Of a stretch of DNA of 64,000 bases, positions 28,940 through 37,968 are shown one piece after another (within the stretch, counting starts at the first letter, position 1; every line of letters starts with the position of its first letter). Source of the stretch: Pontibacter silvestris (GTDB taxonomy: Bacteria > Bacteroidota > Bacteroidia > Cytophagales > Hymenobacteraceae); contig NZ_JAJJWI010000013.1 of assembly GCF_020907275.1 (NCBI RefSeq), positions 513-64,512 of the forward strand, given 5' to 3'. Under the pieces are notes generated by a model, which was not told the DNA's origin, did no database searches, and saw nothing but the letters and a program-made list of their open reading frames with translations. The position numbers and the translations under genes were made by a program.

Positions 28940-29008
28940 AATGAGTCTTTTAATTAAAATTGAAAGCTAGTATTACTAGTTTCAAACTATAACGTACTTT
29001 TAAAATGC

Positions 29009-29043
29009 AATGAGACAATAACTCTTGAAATTATTGTCTCATT
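29009..29043 (-). terminator. Hairpin downstream of gmd
   Basis: A perfect 13-bp stem (AATGAGACAATAA with its complement) and a 9-nt loop starts 25 bases past the gmd stop. On the minus strand it is followed by GCATTTTAAAAG, a modest T-rich run. It probably ends the gmd transcript, or attenuates read-through into wzm. Confidence 0.6.
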
Positions 29044-29068
29044 TATGTTATTACACCTGGTTCCAGTG

Positions 29069-30181
29069 CTATTCGTAATAGTTCAGGATACGGTGGCCAC
29101 CTTCCATCAGGTAAGTGTCACGCTTGAACAGATCCACATCAGACTGCATCATGTCTTTCACCAGCGCAGGAAGGTCATACTTTGGTTCCCACCCTAATTT
29201 TGTCTTAGACTTGGTTGCATCTCCTATCAGCAGTTCCACTTCTGTTGGCCGGAAGTAATTCGGGTCTACGCATACTACCTCCAGGCCTTTTTCCAGTTGA
29301 TACTCCGGGTTATGGCAGGCAGCAACGCAGCCTCTCTCCTCTACTCCCTCTCCTTTAAACTCTATCTCGATGCCCACTTCAGCAAAAGCCATTTTCACAA
29401 AGTCCCGTACAGTAGTGGTTACACCTGTGGCAATAACGTAATCTTCTGCTACGTCCTGCTGCAGGATGCGCCACATCGCCTCTACGTAATCTTTGGCATG
29501 CCCCCAGTCGCGGCGGGCATCCAGGTTGCCCAGGAACAGTTTATCCTGTAAACCTAAGGCTATACGGGCCGCCGCGCGTGTAATTTTGCGGGTAACAAAT
29601 GTCTCGCCCCGCAATGGCGACTCATGGTTAAACAGGATGCCGTTACAGGCAAACATGTTATAAGCTTCGCGGTAGTTAACGGTAATCCAGTAGGCATAAA
29701 GCTTGGCCACCGCATACGGAGAACGCGGATAGAACGGAGTAGTTTCAGACTGCGGCACTGCCTGCACCAATCCGTATAGCTCAGAGGTAGATGCCTGGTA
29801 AACCCTTGTTTTTTCTGCTAAACCTAAAATACGAATTGCCTCCAGAATGCGCAAAGTGCCTATGCCGTCTGCATTGGCAGTGTACTCCGGTGTATCGAAG
29901 CTAACCTTTACGTGGCTCATTGCCGCCAGGTTATAGATTTCGTCCGGCTGTGTTTCCTGTATAATGCGAATAAGATTGGTGGAGTCCGTCAGGTCTCCGT
30001 AGTGCATCTTAAAGTTCACATTCTTCTCATGCGGGTCCTGGTACAGGTGGTCTACACGATCGGTATTGAAGAGTGAGGAACGCCTCTTAAGTCCGTGAAC
30101 TTTGTAGCCTTTGCTCAAAAGCAGTTCTGCCAGGTAAGCTCCGTCCTGACCAGTAACACCTGTTATAAGGGCTGTTTTCAT
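29069..30181 (-). CDS. gmd: GDP-mannose 4,6-dehydratase
   Basis: A 370-residue extended short-chain dehydrogenase that converts GDP-D-mannose to GDP-4-keto-6-deoxy-mannose, the first step to GDP-L-fucose. Seen: the nucleotide-binding [18 protein letters not shown] at the N-terminus, [10 protein letters not shown], the catalytic STSELYG and [10 protein letters not shown] (Tyr/Lys pair), and [16 protein letters not shown]. Base composition is clearly more G+C-rich than in the glycosyltransferase run to its left. Downstream partner Fcl is encoded upstream on the same strand. Confidence 0.96.
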   Translation of the reverse strand: MKTALITGVTGQDGAYLAELLLSKGYKVHGLKRRSSLFNTDRVDHLYQDPHEKNVNFKMHYGDLTDSTNLIRIIQETQPDEIYNLAAMSHVKVSFDTPEYTANADGIGTLRILEAIRILGLAEKTRVYQASTSELYGLVQAVPQSETTPFYPRSPYAVAKLYAYWITVNYREAYNMFACNGILFNHESPLRGETFVTRKITRAAARIALGLQDKLFLGNLDARRDWGHAKDYVEAMWRILQQDVAEDYVIATGVTTTVRDFVKMAFAEVGIEIEFKGEGVEERGCVAACHNPEYQLEKGLEVVCVDPNYFRPTEVELLIGDATKSKTKLGWEPKYDLPALVKDMMQSDVDLFKRDTYLMEGGHRILNYYE

Positions 30182-30408
30182 TTTTTCAGCTATTTAAATC
30201 TTTATTTCACTTGGATGACATAAGGGAGGATAAAATATCCAACCAATTCTGCCCCTCCGTGTCAAGGCTAGGAATGTTTCCAATGAATGCGCAAGGCAGA
30301 ACTGCTCCTGCTACAGGGTAAGAAACATTCCCCCTTTGCCCCCTGCATGTAAACACGAAGGCTATTACGGATGGGGAATAGTATTAGTTTTATATATGCT
30401 ATATATTA

Positions 30409-31347
30409 TTAAGCTAATACATGTTTCTCTTTAAAATCAGCATAAGCCAGCGAGACACCTTCTTTCAGTTCAGTGGTATGTTTATAACCTAAGGCATGTA
30501 ATTTAGATACATCCATCAGTTTGCGGGGAGTACCATCCGGTTTGGAGGTGTCAAAAACAAGCTCGCCATCAAAACCAACAACTTCTTTCACCAGCAGAGC
30601 CAGCTCTTTTATGGTCACGTCTTCACCTGTACCGATATTGATTAATTCACGTCCATTGTAGTGCTCCATCAGGAAAACACAGGCTTCAGCCAGGTCATCG
30701 GCAAAAAGAAACTCCCGTTTTGGGCTACCTGTACCCCACACAGTAACCGTAGGCTCATGGTTTACTTTCGCCTCATGGAACTTGCGGATAAGAGCAGGAA
30801 GTACGTGAGAATTGTTCAGATCATAATTGTCGTTGTACCCATACAGGTTGGTAGGCATTACGCTGATAAAGTTACAGCCATACTGGTCCCGATAAGACTC
30901 GCACAGTTTAATACCTGTGATTTTAGCTATAGCATAGGGCTCATTGGTCGGCTCCAGGGCACCTGTTAAAAGATAGTCTTCCTTTAACGGCTGGGGGGCC
31001 ATTTTAGGGTAAATGCAGGAAGAACCCAGAAACTGTAGTTTTGTTACCTGGTGCAAGTAAGCTGCATGAATAATATTCGCCTCTATCATGAGGTTATCAA
31101 ACAGAAAGTCTGCCCGATAAATGTTATTCGCCTGAATACCTCCCACTTTTGCGGCAGCCAGGAAAACATATTCCGGCTTCTCCTCTTTAAAGAAATCCAG
31201 CACAGCCTGCTGGTTACGAAGATCCAGTTCAGATGAGGTGCGGGTAATCAGGTTCTGGTATCCTTCTGCTTCCAACTTACGGCAAATTGCAGACCCTACC
31301 ATCCCCCTATGACCTGCCACATATATTTTAGCAGCTTTTTCCATCAA
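30409..31347 (-). CDS. fcl: GDP-L-fucose synthase
   Basis: A 312-residue epimerase/reductase that turns GDP-4-keto-6-deoxy-mannose into GDP-L-fucose using NADPH. Seen: [17 protein letters not shown] at the N-terminus, [17 protein letters not shown] and the catalytic [15 protein letters not shown] (Tyr/Lys), plus [20 protein letters not shown]. With gmd it supplies GDP-fucose for the polysaccharide. A 227-bp spacer between fcl and gmd shows no gene. Confidence 0.96.
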   Translation of the reverse strand: MMEKAAKIYVAGHRGMVGSAICRKLEAEGYQNLITRTSSELDLRNQQAVLDFFKEEKPEYVFLAAAKVGGIQANNIYRADFLFDNLMIEANIIHAAYLHQVTKLQFLGSSCIYPKMAPQPLKEDYLLTGALEPTNEPYAIAKITGIKLCESYRDQYGCNFISVMPTNLYGYNDNYDLNNSHVLPALIRKFHEAKVNHEPTVTVWGTGSPKREFLFADDLAEACVFLMEHYNGRELINIGTGEDVTIKELALLVKEVVGFDGELVFDTSKPDGTPRKLMDVSKLHALGYKHTTELKEGVSLAYADFKEKHVLA

Positions 31348-31636
31348 TCAAATTATGTTAAACAGTTGTTTGTTTAAGGTTATATAAATTAAACAAATAC
31401 TTATATAATAAAAACTTTATTTAATGTAGTATTCAATCTTCTGTTTTTTTAACCAGAAGATAAGCCATCACTGGTTACCCTCGGCTATAAACAAAGTACC
31501 TGTCGTGTAACTAAAAGTTACTTATTAAACAACACAGGTTGCTAGTTAACGAGGTTTAGTAATTCGCCAACTGGTTAATAATAGTTGAGGCTACAGGAAA
31601 CCCCTTTAAGCTTATAGCAACAATAATGGTCAGGTT

Positions 31637-34009
31637 TTAGACCTTTAAAATGCGCTTCCACCAGGGCTTCGTTTGGGCATCCTCTGCATAATACCCATAG
31701 CCGTAGCCATAACCGTACCCGTAACCATAATTCAGTTTACTGAAATTCACATCGTTAAATAGTATGGCCATCTTATCGATTTTACCGCTTTCATACTGTT
31801 GCTGAATATTGCTCAAAAAGCTCTTCAGCGTATAATCCTGGCGTACCATAAATATGTTGGCATCCGCTACCTGCATCAGTTCTAACCCATCAGATAATAT
31901 ACCTACAGGTGGTGTATCGATAATAATATAATCAAACTGGTTCTTTAAAGTAAAAACCAGGTCATCCATTCGCTTACTCAACAGCAACTCCGACGGGTTT
32001 GGAGGAATATCACCGGACGGAAAGATATATAACTGTTCCTGGATAGTAGTATGTACAACCTCTTCCAGAGAGGCATATCCTGCCAGGTAATTACTTAGCC
32101 CTACATTGCTATGCACACCATAATCAGTATTATTATTAGGTTTGCGCATGTCTGCATTTATCAATAAGGTACGCTCTCCTGAAATGGCAAAAATATATGC
32201 AAGGTTTTTCGCTGAGAAAGTTTTCCCCTCACCACTTACAGACGATGTAACCACGATTATCTTCCCTTTCTGCTCCTGCCCTCCAATCATAAAGCGCAGA
32301 TTAGAACGAACAGTCCTGAAAGCCTCTGCCAGTGCGGATTTAGGGCTCTGATCGATCAGGCTGCTGCTTTCACGTTTGTTATGCCCGATAATGCCCAGCA
32401 AGGGAATAGTGGACAGTTTACCGATATCCTCCGTGGAGGTGATTTTATTATTCAGCACCTCTTTCAGGAAAATGAAGCCGGCAGGCAAGGCTAAACCAAT
32501 AAACAGAGCTATTAAATAATTCTGGTTAGGTTTTGGGGAAATTGCAGCTTTAACGGCGGCAGTATTAACCAGTTTTGCATCGGGTGTTGTGGCAGCTGTA
32601 GAAATGCCTGCTTCTGCCCGTTTCTGCATCAGGAAAACATAAAGCCCCTCGCTCAGGTTATACATGCGCTGCAGGTTGATAAACTGGCGCTCCGCCGCAG
32701 GTAACTGCTGCAGGGTTGCCATCATTCTGCCAACACGGGCATTTATATCGTTTATGGCTATTTGGTTTGCCCGTTGCAGGTTACGCACATTTTCAGAAAT
32801 ACCAGAAAGTATTTCCCTTGCTGTTGCCCTGGCAGAACGTATCTGTGTATTTACCAAGGGGTTCTGCGTTTGCTCTGCCTGTAAAGAAGACAGCTGTAGC
32901 TGTACTTCTATAAGTTGTTGAATTAGTTGGTTTAACACAGGATCTGCTACACCAAAGGATGAAGGAGCAACCACGCTTTCTGTTATGTTACCATCGGCTA
33001 TATAATTCTTCAGGTAGTCATAATACTGGGCCTCAACGAGCAGGGCAGCTTTTTCCTGCTCCAGGTCTTGAATCAGCTGACTGGTCTGGCTTCCCTCGTC
33101 ACTCATTGTGAGGCCTGTATTCGCTTTTTTGAAAGATTCCAGGCGGTTTTCTACCAGGTACAAAGAATCGCTGATCTGGCCTAACTGCTGATCTATAAAA
33201 TTTATTGTGTTAACTGCATTTGTGTTTTTTTCATTTAAGCCTGCCAAGATATAGGTTTGAACATGCTGATTCAGAAAGTCCATTCCCTTTTTAATATTAT
33301 CTGTTACGACACTTATTTCAAGAATAGAAGTCTCCTGAACCGGTTGAATATTCAGGCTCCCCCGGTACTGCCCTATTAGGCTTTCAATCGAATTCAGTTG
33401 GAAAAAAAGATCTTCCTCCGTGTACTGATTCTTTCTGAGATGCTGCACAACAAACTTAAAGCCGTTTAAATTAATCACCCTGTCAAACAGGAAGTTCTGC
33501 GCTGTTGCCTCCTGGGCTATAGAAGCATTGTCAGCAGATAATGTAAAGGTGTTATCATCAATTATCTCGCACTTGATTAAGACTCCATAAGGAATGAAAG
33601 AGGAGGAAGAATCCACTAAAACCCGGATCGGGCTTTCGCCATAAATCTCTGTAAACTTAATGTTACCTTCGGCAAAATAAGATACCCTAAAGTCTAAGGC
33701 CTGTAGAGTTGCTCTTACCAGATCATTTGATTTTAGCAGGACCGATTCATTTCTCAGGTTTTTAGTATTGGAAAAAGGCTCTTCCCCATATAGTAAGGCA
33801 ACCGGGGCATTGGTGATATCCGATGCATCTTTTATAAGGACGGTCGTTCCAACTTCATAAACAGGAGTCGTATACCTGTTAAACAAAAAAGCTGCCACTA
33901 AAGCCAGGGGAATAGTGATAGCAAACAAGTACCAGTACTGCTTTAGTTTCTGCAGTATCAGTTGAATATCGATCAGGTTATCCTGTTGTGGTATTGGTTC
34001 CGGGCTCAC
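31637..34009 (-). CDS. wzc: Wzc-type polysaccharide co-polymerase/tyrosine kinase
   Basis: A 790-residue inner-membrane protein that controls chain length and export. The N-terminal Wzz domain has membrane segments near residues 26-47 and 505-527 around a long coiled-coil periplasmic region. The C-terminal BY-kinase has Walker A SSVSGEGKT near 590, Walker A' LLINADMRKP and Walker B FDYIIIDTPP. A tail near 761-774 consists of six Tyr-Gly pairs ending in Tyr-Tyr (eight tyrosines), the expected autophosphorylation cluster. It starts 17 bases downstream of wza and works with it. Confidence 0.93.
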   Translation of the reverse strand: MSPEPIPQQDNLIDIQLILQKLKQYWYLFAITIPLALVAAFLFNRYTTPVYEVGTTVLIKDASDITNAPVALLYGEEPFSNTKNLRNESVLLKSNDLVRATLQALDFRVSYFAEGNIKFTEIYGESPIRVLVDSSSSFIPYGVLIKCEIIDDNTFTLSADNASIAQEATAQNFLFDRVINLNGFKFVVQHLRKNQYTEEDLFFQLNSIESLIGQYRGSLNIQPVQETSILEISVVTDNIKKGMDFLNQHVQTYILAGLNEKNTNAVNTINFIDQQLGQISDSLYLVENRLESFKKANTGLTMSDEGSQTSQLIQDLEQEKAALLVEAQYYDYLKNYIADGNITESVVAPSSFGVADPVLNQLIQQLIEVQLQLSSLQAEQTQNPLVNTQIRSARATAREILSGISENVRNLQRANQIAINDINARVGRMMATLQQLPAAERQFINLQRMYNLSEGLYVFLMQKRAEAGISTAATTPDAKLVNTAAVKAAISPKPNQNYLIALFIGLALPAGFIFLKEVLNNKITSTEDIGKLSTIPLLGIIGHNKRESSSLIDQSPKSALAEAFRTVRSNLRFMIGGQEQKGKIIVVTSSVSGEGKTFSAKNLAYIFAISGERTLLINADMRKPNNNTDYGVHSNVGLSNYLAGYASLEEVVHTTIQEQLYIFPSGDIPPNPSELLLSKRMDDLVFTLKNQFDYIIIDTPPVGILSDGLELMQVADANIFMVRQDYTLKSFLSNIQQQYESGKIDKMAILFNDVNFSKLNYGYGYGYGYGYGYYAEDAQTKPWWKRILKV

Positions 34010-34026
34010 GTGTTAATAATAAGAAT

Positions 34027-34809
34027 TTACCTGGTAAGGCGTTCTATAAGTAAAGTGATAGTACTTAACACTGATAAGGTCAGTGCTACACTGGATAACA
34101 GGTTCTCGCGTATGTTTCGGGCAGGCAAAGGGTCTACGACTAACATATCGTTGGGTTGCAGGAAGAAGTTGTTCTGCCCCACGGTGTTGTTATCCAGCAA
34201 GCTAAATGTGTAAAGCTTTGCCTGCCCCCCCTCAGATCGAAGCAACTTTATCCGGCCCCGGTTAGCATAGGGGGTTAAGCCTCCTGCCGTTGCTATGGCT
34301 TCCACTACATTAATGTTATCCTGATAGGTTGTAAACTGTCCCTGTCGCGTTACCTCGCCCAACACTGTATAACGAAAAGTCAAGAGCCTGAGGTTAACAG
34401 TTGGGTCAGTCAAGTAAGGCCGTAGTGCGTCTGTTACTTTTATGCGGGCTTCCGGCATTGTCAGGTTTGCCAGGTTTACCTTTCCAATAACCGGAAGAAT
34501 CATGTTTCCCTCTGCATCCAGCGTATAGCCGTCTAAAACAGGATCCTGGGCACCAAAAGTTGCCGTACCTGTATTCAGAAAGTTAAATTCAGTTGGAGTT
34601 GTGCTCTGCACCCGCAGCGACAGCACGTCACCGGGTTTCAAGGTATAGACCTGGGGCTTCAGGTCGAAAGTCTTTAAAAGCTTATCTGCCTCGCCCTGGT
34701 TTCTGACCTCAGGATCATTCTGTAATAAGATAAGCTTTTTCTGTGGAACGCAGGAGCTTACGAGAAGTATTCCCAACAACATCCATGCAGCAATAAGGGT
34801 GTAACGCAT
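34027..34809 (-). CDS. wza: Polysaccharide export lipoprotein Wza
   Basis: An outer-membrane polysaccharide export protein (Poly_export plus SLBB regions) that forms the exit pore for the glycan together with Wzc. Seen: a type II signal peptide with lipobox LLVSSC, the LKPGDVLSLRV strand, VIGKVNLANLTMPEA and VTRQGQFTTY/GGLTPYANRG near the SLBB region. The frame extends upstream to an ATG at 34863, but the ATG at 34809 (MRYTLIAAW) puts the hydrophobic signal at the N-terminus, so I prefer it. A hydrophobic C-terminus (LLSSVALTLSVLSTITLLI) is present. Confidence 0.9.
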   Translation of the reverse strand: MRYTLIAAWMLLGILLVSSCVPQKKLILLQNDPEVRNQGEADKLLKTFDLKPQVYTLKPGDVLSLRVQSTTPTEFNFLNTGTATFGAQDPVLDGYTLDAEGNMILPVIGKVNLANLTMPEARIKVTDALRPYLTDPTVNLRLLTFRYTVLGEVTRQGQFTTYQDNINVVEAIATAGGLTPYANRGRIKLLRSEGGQAKLYTFSLLDNNTVGQNNFFLQPNDMLVVDPLPARNIRENLLSSVALTLSVLSTITLLIERLTR

Positions 34810-34938
34810 TCTTGGTGTCTCTACACTTAAAGTTTTTAGCTCAGTAATATTCCGGAGCCACATGACAAGTAACGAATTTATAAAATTAATCGTGTTTACC
34901 GGGAATTAACCACTCTCATTCTCAATTAATATGTATTT

Positions 34939-35787
34939 CTAAAACTGCACCGCCACGCCATTGGTTATGGAATATACAAAACGGGTAACAGGCACAATCG
35001 GTTCATCTTCATAAACACAGGTAAAGCCTGTCTTTAAAGTCAGGGACTTATATACCTTGACACTTAAGCTTATATCGCCGCTTACACGGTTTCTGAACTT
35101 ATCAATACTTTCCGCATAGCCTGTCTGATAGTAAACGATAGCATTGGTTTCTACATTTTCATTAAGTTTCGCTTTGGCACTTACGTAGTTGGTGGATTTC
35201 AGCAGATCGGATGTTCGTATAATGTCCTCCTCTTCCGGCATTTCCCACTCTTCGTGCTCGTGCATGAGCCCTGTACCGAAGAAAACATCCACATTTTCTT
35301 TATTGCGCAGAATTTCTAAACGAAGATACGCTCCGCCCAGGGTACGCAGTTCAAGACCTCTTGCCTTATCGGCCTGCACCTGGGCAAAAAGCTCATAAGA
35401 AAGCTTTCGCTTCCTGAAAAGATTTGTTCTGAGGTGCGAATACCCTGTACTTGCCACGGCGTTACGCTGGCTGGAGGAAGTGTAATTAACAAGCAGGTAA
35501 TTTACATAATTCAGAAGCAGGTAACTGTGCTGTTTCGAAAAATAGGCTATATCGCCATCAAAAGTAAGCTGCAAATAATTATTCGGGTTATTTTCACCTG
35601 CATTCTGGTTATACATCGAAAAGTCCAGCCCGATCTTACCGGTTAAATAGTTGCTTGAATCCCGCTTTACCCGTTCCTCTTCTATGTTAACTATTTGTGC
35701 ATTCGCTTTTTGAAGAAAAGAAAAGAGAGAAAGCAAAAGGGTACAAAATATAAGTTTTAATCGGGTATTTTCAGCCATAGGTATCAA
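34939..35787 (-). CDS. DUF481-like outer-membrane beta-barrel protein
   Basis: A 282-residue predicted outer-membrane protein. A signal peptide (LIFCTLLLSLFSFLQKANA) is followed by alternating amphipathic strands (LQLTFDGDIAYFSKQHSYLL, KLSYELFAQVQ) and a C-terminal Phe (GVAVQF), the usual barrel ending. The pattern resembles DUF481/YdiY-type salt-stress-associated barrels. As the first gene of the wza-wzc unit it may assist polysaccharide passage, but no function is known. An ATG at codon 4 is an alternative start. Confidence 0.65.
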   Translation of the reverse strand: MIPMAENTRLKLIFCTLLLSLFSFLQKANAQIVNIEEERVKRDSSNYLTGKIGLDFSMYNQNAGENNPNNYLQLTFDGDIAYFSKQHSYLLLNYVNYLLVNYTSSSQRNAVASTGYSHLRTNLFRKRKLSYELFAQVQADKARGLELRTLGGAYLRLEILRNKENVDVFFGTGLMHEHEEWEMPEEEDIIRTSDLLKSTNYVSAKAKLNENVETNAIVYYQTGYAESIDKFRNRVSGDISLSVKVYKSLTLKTGFTCVYEDEPIVPVTRFVYSITNGVAVQF

Positions 35788-36228
35788 AAGAGCAGCTTAC
35801 AGGACTAGTTTTCTTTTAAAATAAAGGTTAGAGCTTTCAGGCTTAGCTATCATTAGCATCTATAATGTTGCAGGCGTAATCAAAGCCTCTTCAACTAAGC
35901 TGTTTTTCTTGACCGTTACATTTTAGTCAATAACAAATATTGTCAAAACTTTTTGCTATTTCTAACGCTTATCAAAAAAGATACTCTGGCGTATATTATA
36001 CAGGCTTATCATTCAATTGCTTAGCAATTTCTTAAGTGATTGCTCGTTTCAAAAGTACTAAACCAGATCAGGTACCGTGAAAGCCTCCAACAGTATTATC
36101 ATAGACCAAGCAGCTCAACATGCAGCAAATATGTATTCGAGTTAAACCGAGCTAAAATATTGGCCACTATTCTATAAAAAACAGTATTTCACTTTATTCA
36201 AATGTTTTACTTGTTAAGATAAAGTATC
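35788..36228. other. Divergent intergenic region, 441 bp
   Basis: An AT-rich spacer separating the polysaccharide locus (minus strand) from the plus-strand unknown gene. It should contain the promoter of the outer-membrane protein-wza-wzc unit. I find no exact TAnnTTTG box, no TGA-N6-TCA dyad, no terminator and no supported small gene. Confidence 0.4.
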
Positions 36229-36705
36229 ATGGCACAAGCATCAATAGAACTGGTACAGGCATTAAAAGAAACTGCTTTACGGCTTGCGGCAGGCCAAAGT
36301 TACCAGTGGGGACACATGGGAAGTTGCAACTGCGGGCACCTAGCACAAACTGTAACCCAGTACAGCAAAGGAAAAATTCATGGTGCTGCCATGTGGCGCT
36401 ACGGTGATTGGCGGGAACAGCTACGCGACTACTGCCCACACAGCGGATTACCTTTAGACCAAATTATTGACCAGATGCTGGACTTTGGCTTCACGACGAA
36501 TGAGCTTACGCACCTGGAAAGGTTATCGCACCCTCGCATTGTCGCTAAACTGCCCGCCGACAAGAAACACCTGGTTTATAATAACAGGGATGATGTTGTC
36601 TTGTACCTGAACACATGGGCCGCCTTACTGGAAGATGAAATAGTAGCTAATATTTCTGTCAAAGCCGAAAAAGAAACAACTGGAGCTCTTGCTACTGTTT
36701 CTTAG
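36229..36705 (+). CDS. Conserved-looking protein of unknown function with Cys/His motif
   Basis: A 158-residue soluble, mostly helical protein that I do not recognise. Two potential metal-binding groups are visible: GHMGSCNCGHLA (His29, Cys33, Cys35, His37) and DYCPHSG (Cys69, His71). No signal peptide or membrane segment. It is divergent from the polysaccharide locus and has no obvious operon partner. Codon use looks ordinary for the genome, supporting a real gene. Confidence 0.65.
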   Translation: MAQASIELVQALKETALRLAAGQSYQWGHMGSCNCGHLAQTVTQYSKGKIHGAAMWRYGDWREQLRDYCPHSGLPLDQIIDQMLDFGFTTNELTHLERLSHPRIVAKLPADKKHLVYNNRDDVVLYLNTWAALLEDEIVANISVKAEKETTGALATVS

Positions 36706-37005
36706 TACAAGTTAAAGTGGCTACAGAACAGGATGAGTTGAAGGCCTCGTAGTGCGCGCAGCTCCTGCGAACGTTTGAAGCAGAAAATGCCTTTGTAAAG
36801 TTTCACATATAAATTTTTTCGAAGACCTTCGATAGCAATAAAACAATTTAGGAGCTTAAATTTAAATGAAGAGTTTAATTTCAGGAAGTTACATGAAGTT
36901 TAGATTTTAAGTGCTGCCAACACTTCCCAGACATAATTTCCTCCTTGCTTGCCGGGTAAAAGATATTTTGTCAGTTTTGGAGAAACTTAAACTGATATTA
37001 CCCCT
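36706..37005. other. Intergenic region, 300 bp
   Basis: The spacer between the unknown gene and the HD-domain gene. It has a short G+C-rich patch near 36750-36775 and is otherwise AT-rich. I see no gene, terminator or promoter box that I can support. Confidence 0.35.
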
Positions 37006-37662
37006 ATGTTAACTCCTGAGCAAATTATTGAAACCACTGCAGATCATGTAAAAGAATGGTTTACGGGTGAGGGTTCCGGGCATGACTGGTGGCACATTTA
37101 CAGGGTGTGGAATAATGCGAAACATATTGCTAAGCATGAGCAGGCAGATATGTTTATCGTAGAACTTGCTGCTTTACTACATGACATAGCAGATCATAAG
37201 TTTCATAATGGTGACGATACTGTAGGCCCGCGCGTAGCCAGGGAATGGCTGCAAGGGCTTCATGTATCAGATGAAATAACTGATCGTATATGCGTCATCA
37301 TCAAAGAAATATCTTTTAAAGGGGCTGGCACATCTTCTGTAATGAGTTCTTTAGAAGGTGCTATTGTTCAGGATGCGGACCGGCTTGATGCCATTGGGGC
37401 CATTGGCATCGCCAGAACCTTTGCCTATGGTGGACACAAAAACCGTGAGATGTATGACCCGGCTATAAAACCCGTTTTACACGATAGCTTTGAGGCTTAT
37501 AAAGCCAACACTGCTCCTACTATCAATCATTTTTATGAAAAGCTTTTGTTGCTGAAAGACCGTATGCATACTGAAACAGCCAGAAGAATAGCTGCCCGAA
37601 GGCACCAGTATATGGAAGAGTTCCTCTCCCAGTTTTATGCAGAATGGGAAGGCCTGAGATAA
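37006..37662 (+). CDS. HD-domain phosphohydrolase (YedJ-like)
   Basis: A 218-residue HD-superfamily metal-dependent phosphohydrolase. Visible motif residues: His in SGHDWWHIYRVWNNA, the HD pair in ALLHDIADHKF, and the late Asp in VQDADRLDAIGAIGIARTF. This order is typical of the YedJ/PF01966 group, whose substrates are probably nucleotides or phosphoesters but are mostly undetermined. The gene stands alone between two intergenic spacers. Confidence 0.85.
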   Translation: MLTPEQIIETTADHVKEWFTGEGSGHDWWHIYRVWNNAKHIAKHEQADMFIVELAALLHDIADHKFHNGDDTVGPRVAREWLQGLHVSDEITDRICVIIKEISFKGAGTSSVMSSLEGAIVQDADRLDAIGAIGIARTFAYGGHKNREMYDPAIKPVLHDSFEAYKANTAPTINHFYEKLLLLKDRMHTETARRIAARRHQYMEEFLSQFYAEWEGLR

Positions 37663-37968
37663 TAATGCCGATAGTTGTAGATTGCAAAATGCCTGAAGTC
37701 TATTAAAGAATCAGATGTGAGTGTTAAGACATTGAATATATCTTTTAATTTTAACTGATGATTCACCACCTTGACACAGGTGTTTATTTGCTGTGTCTTA
37801 ATACTTATTGAGCAGCTTCTCAGTAACAACATTAGCACTGGCAGTAACTGGAATAAACCTTTAGCTGCTGTGCTATAGTTAAAATATTATAAGATGATAA
37901 GTAGGCGTATTGGCTAAAACTTTGTTCTCGTTAATCCTGCTATAAAATTATTAATATCAAACCTGATC
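37663..37968. other. Intergenic region, 306 bp
   Basis: The spacer between the HD-domain gene and the cation/proton antiporter. A small CACCT/AGGTG hairpin followed by TTTATTTG lies near 37770-37790, but the stem is only five base pairs, too weak to call a terminator. No gene is seen. Confidence 0.3.
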
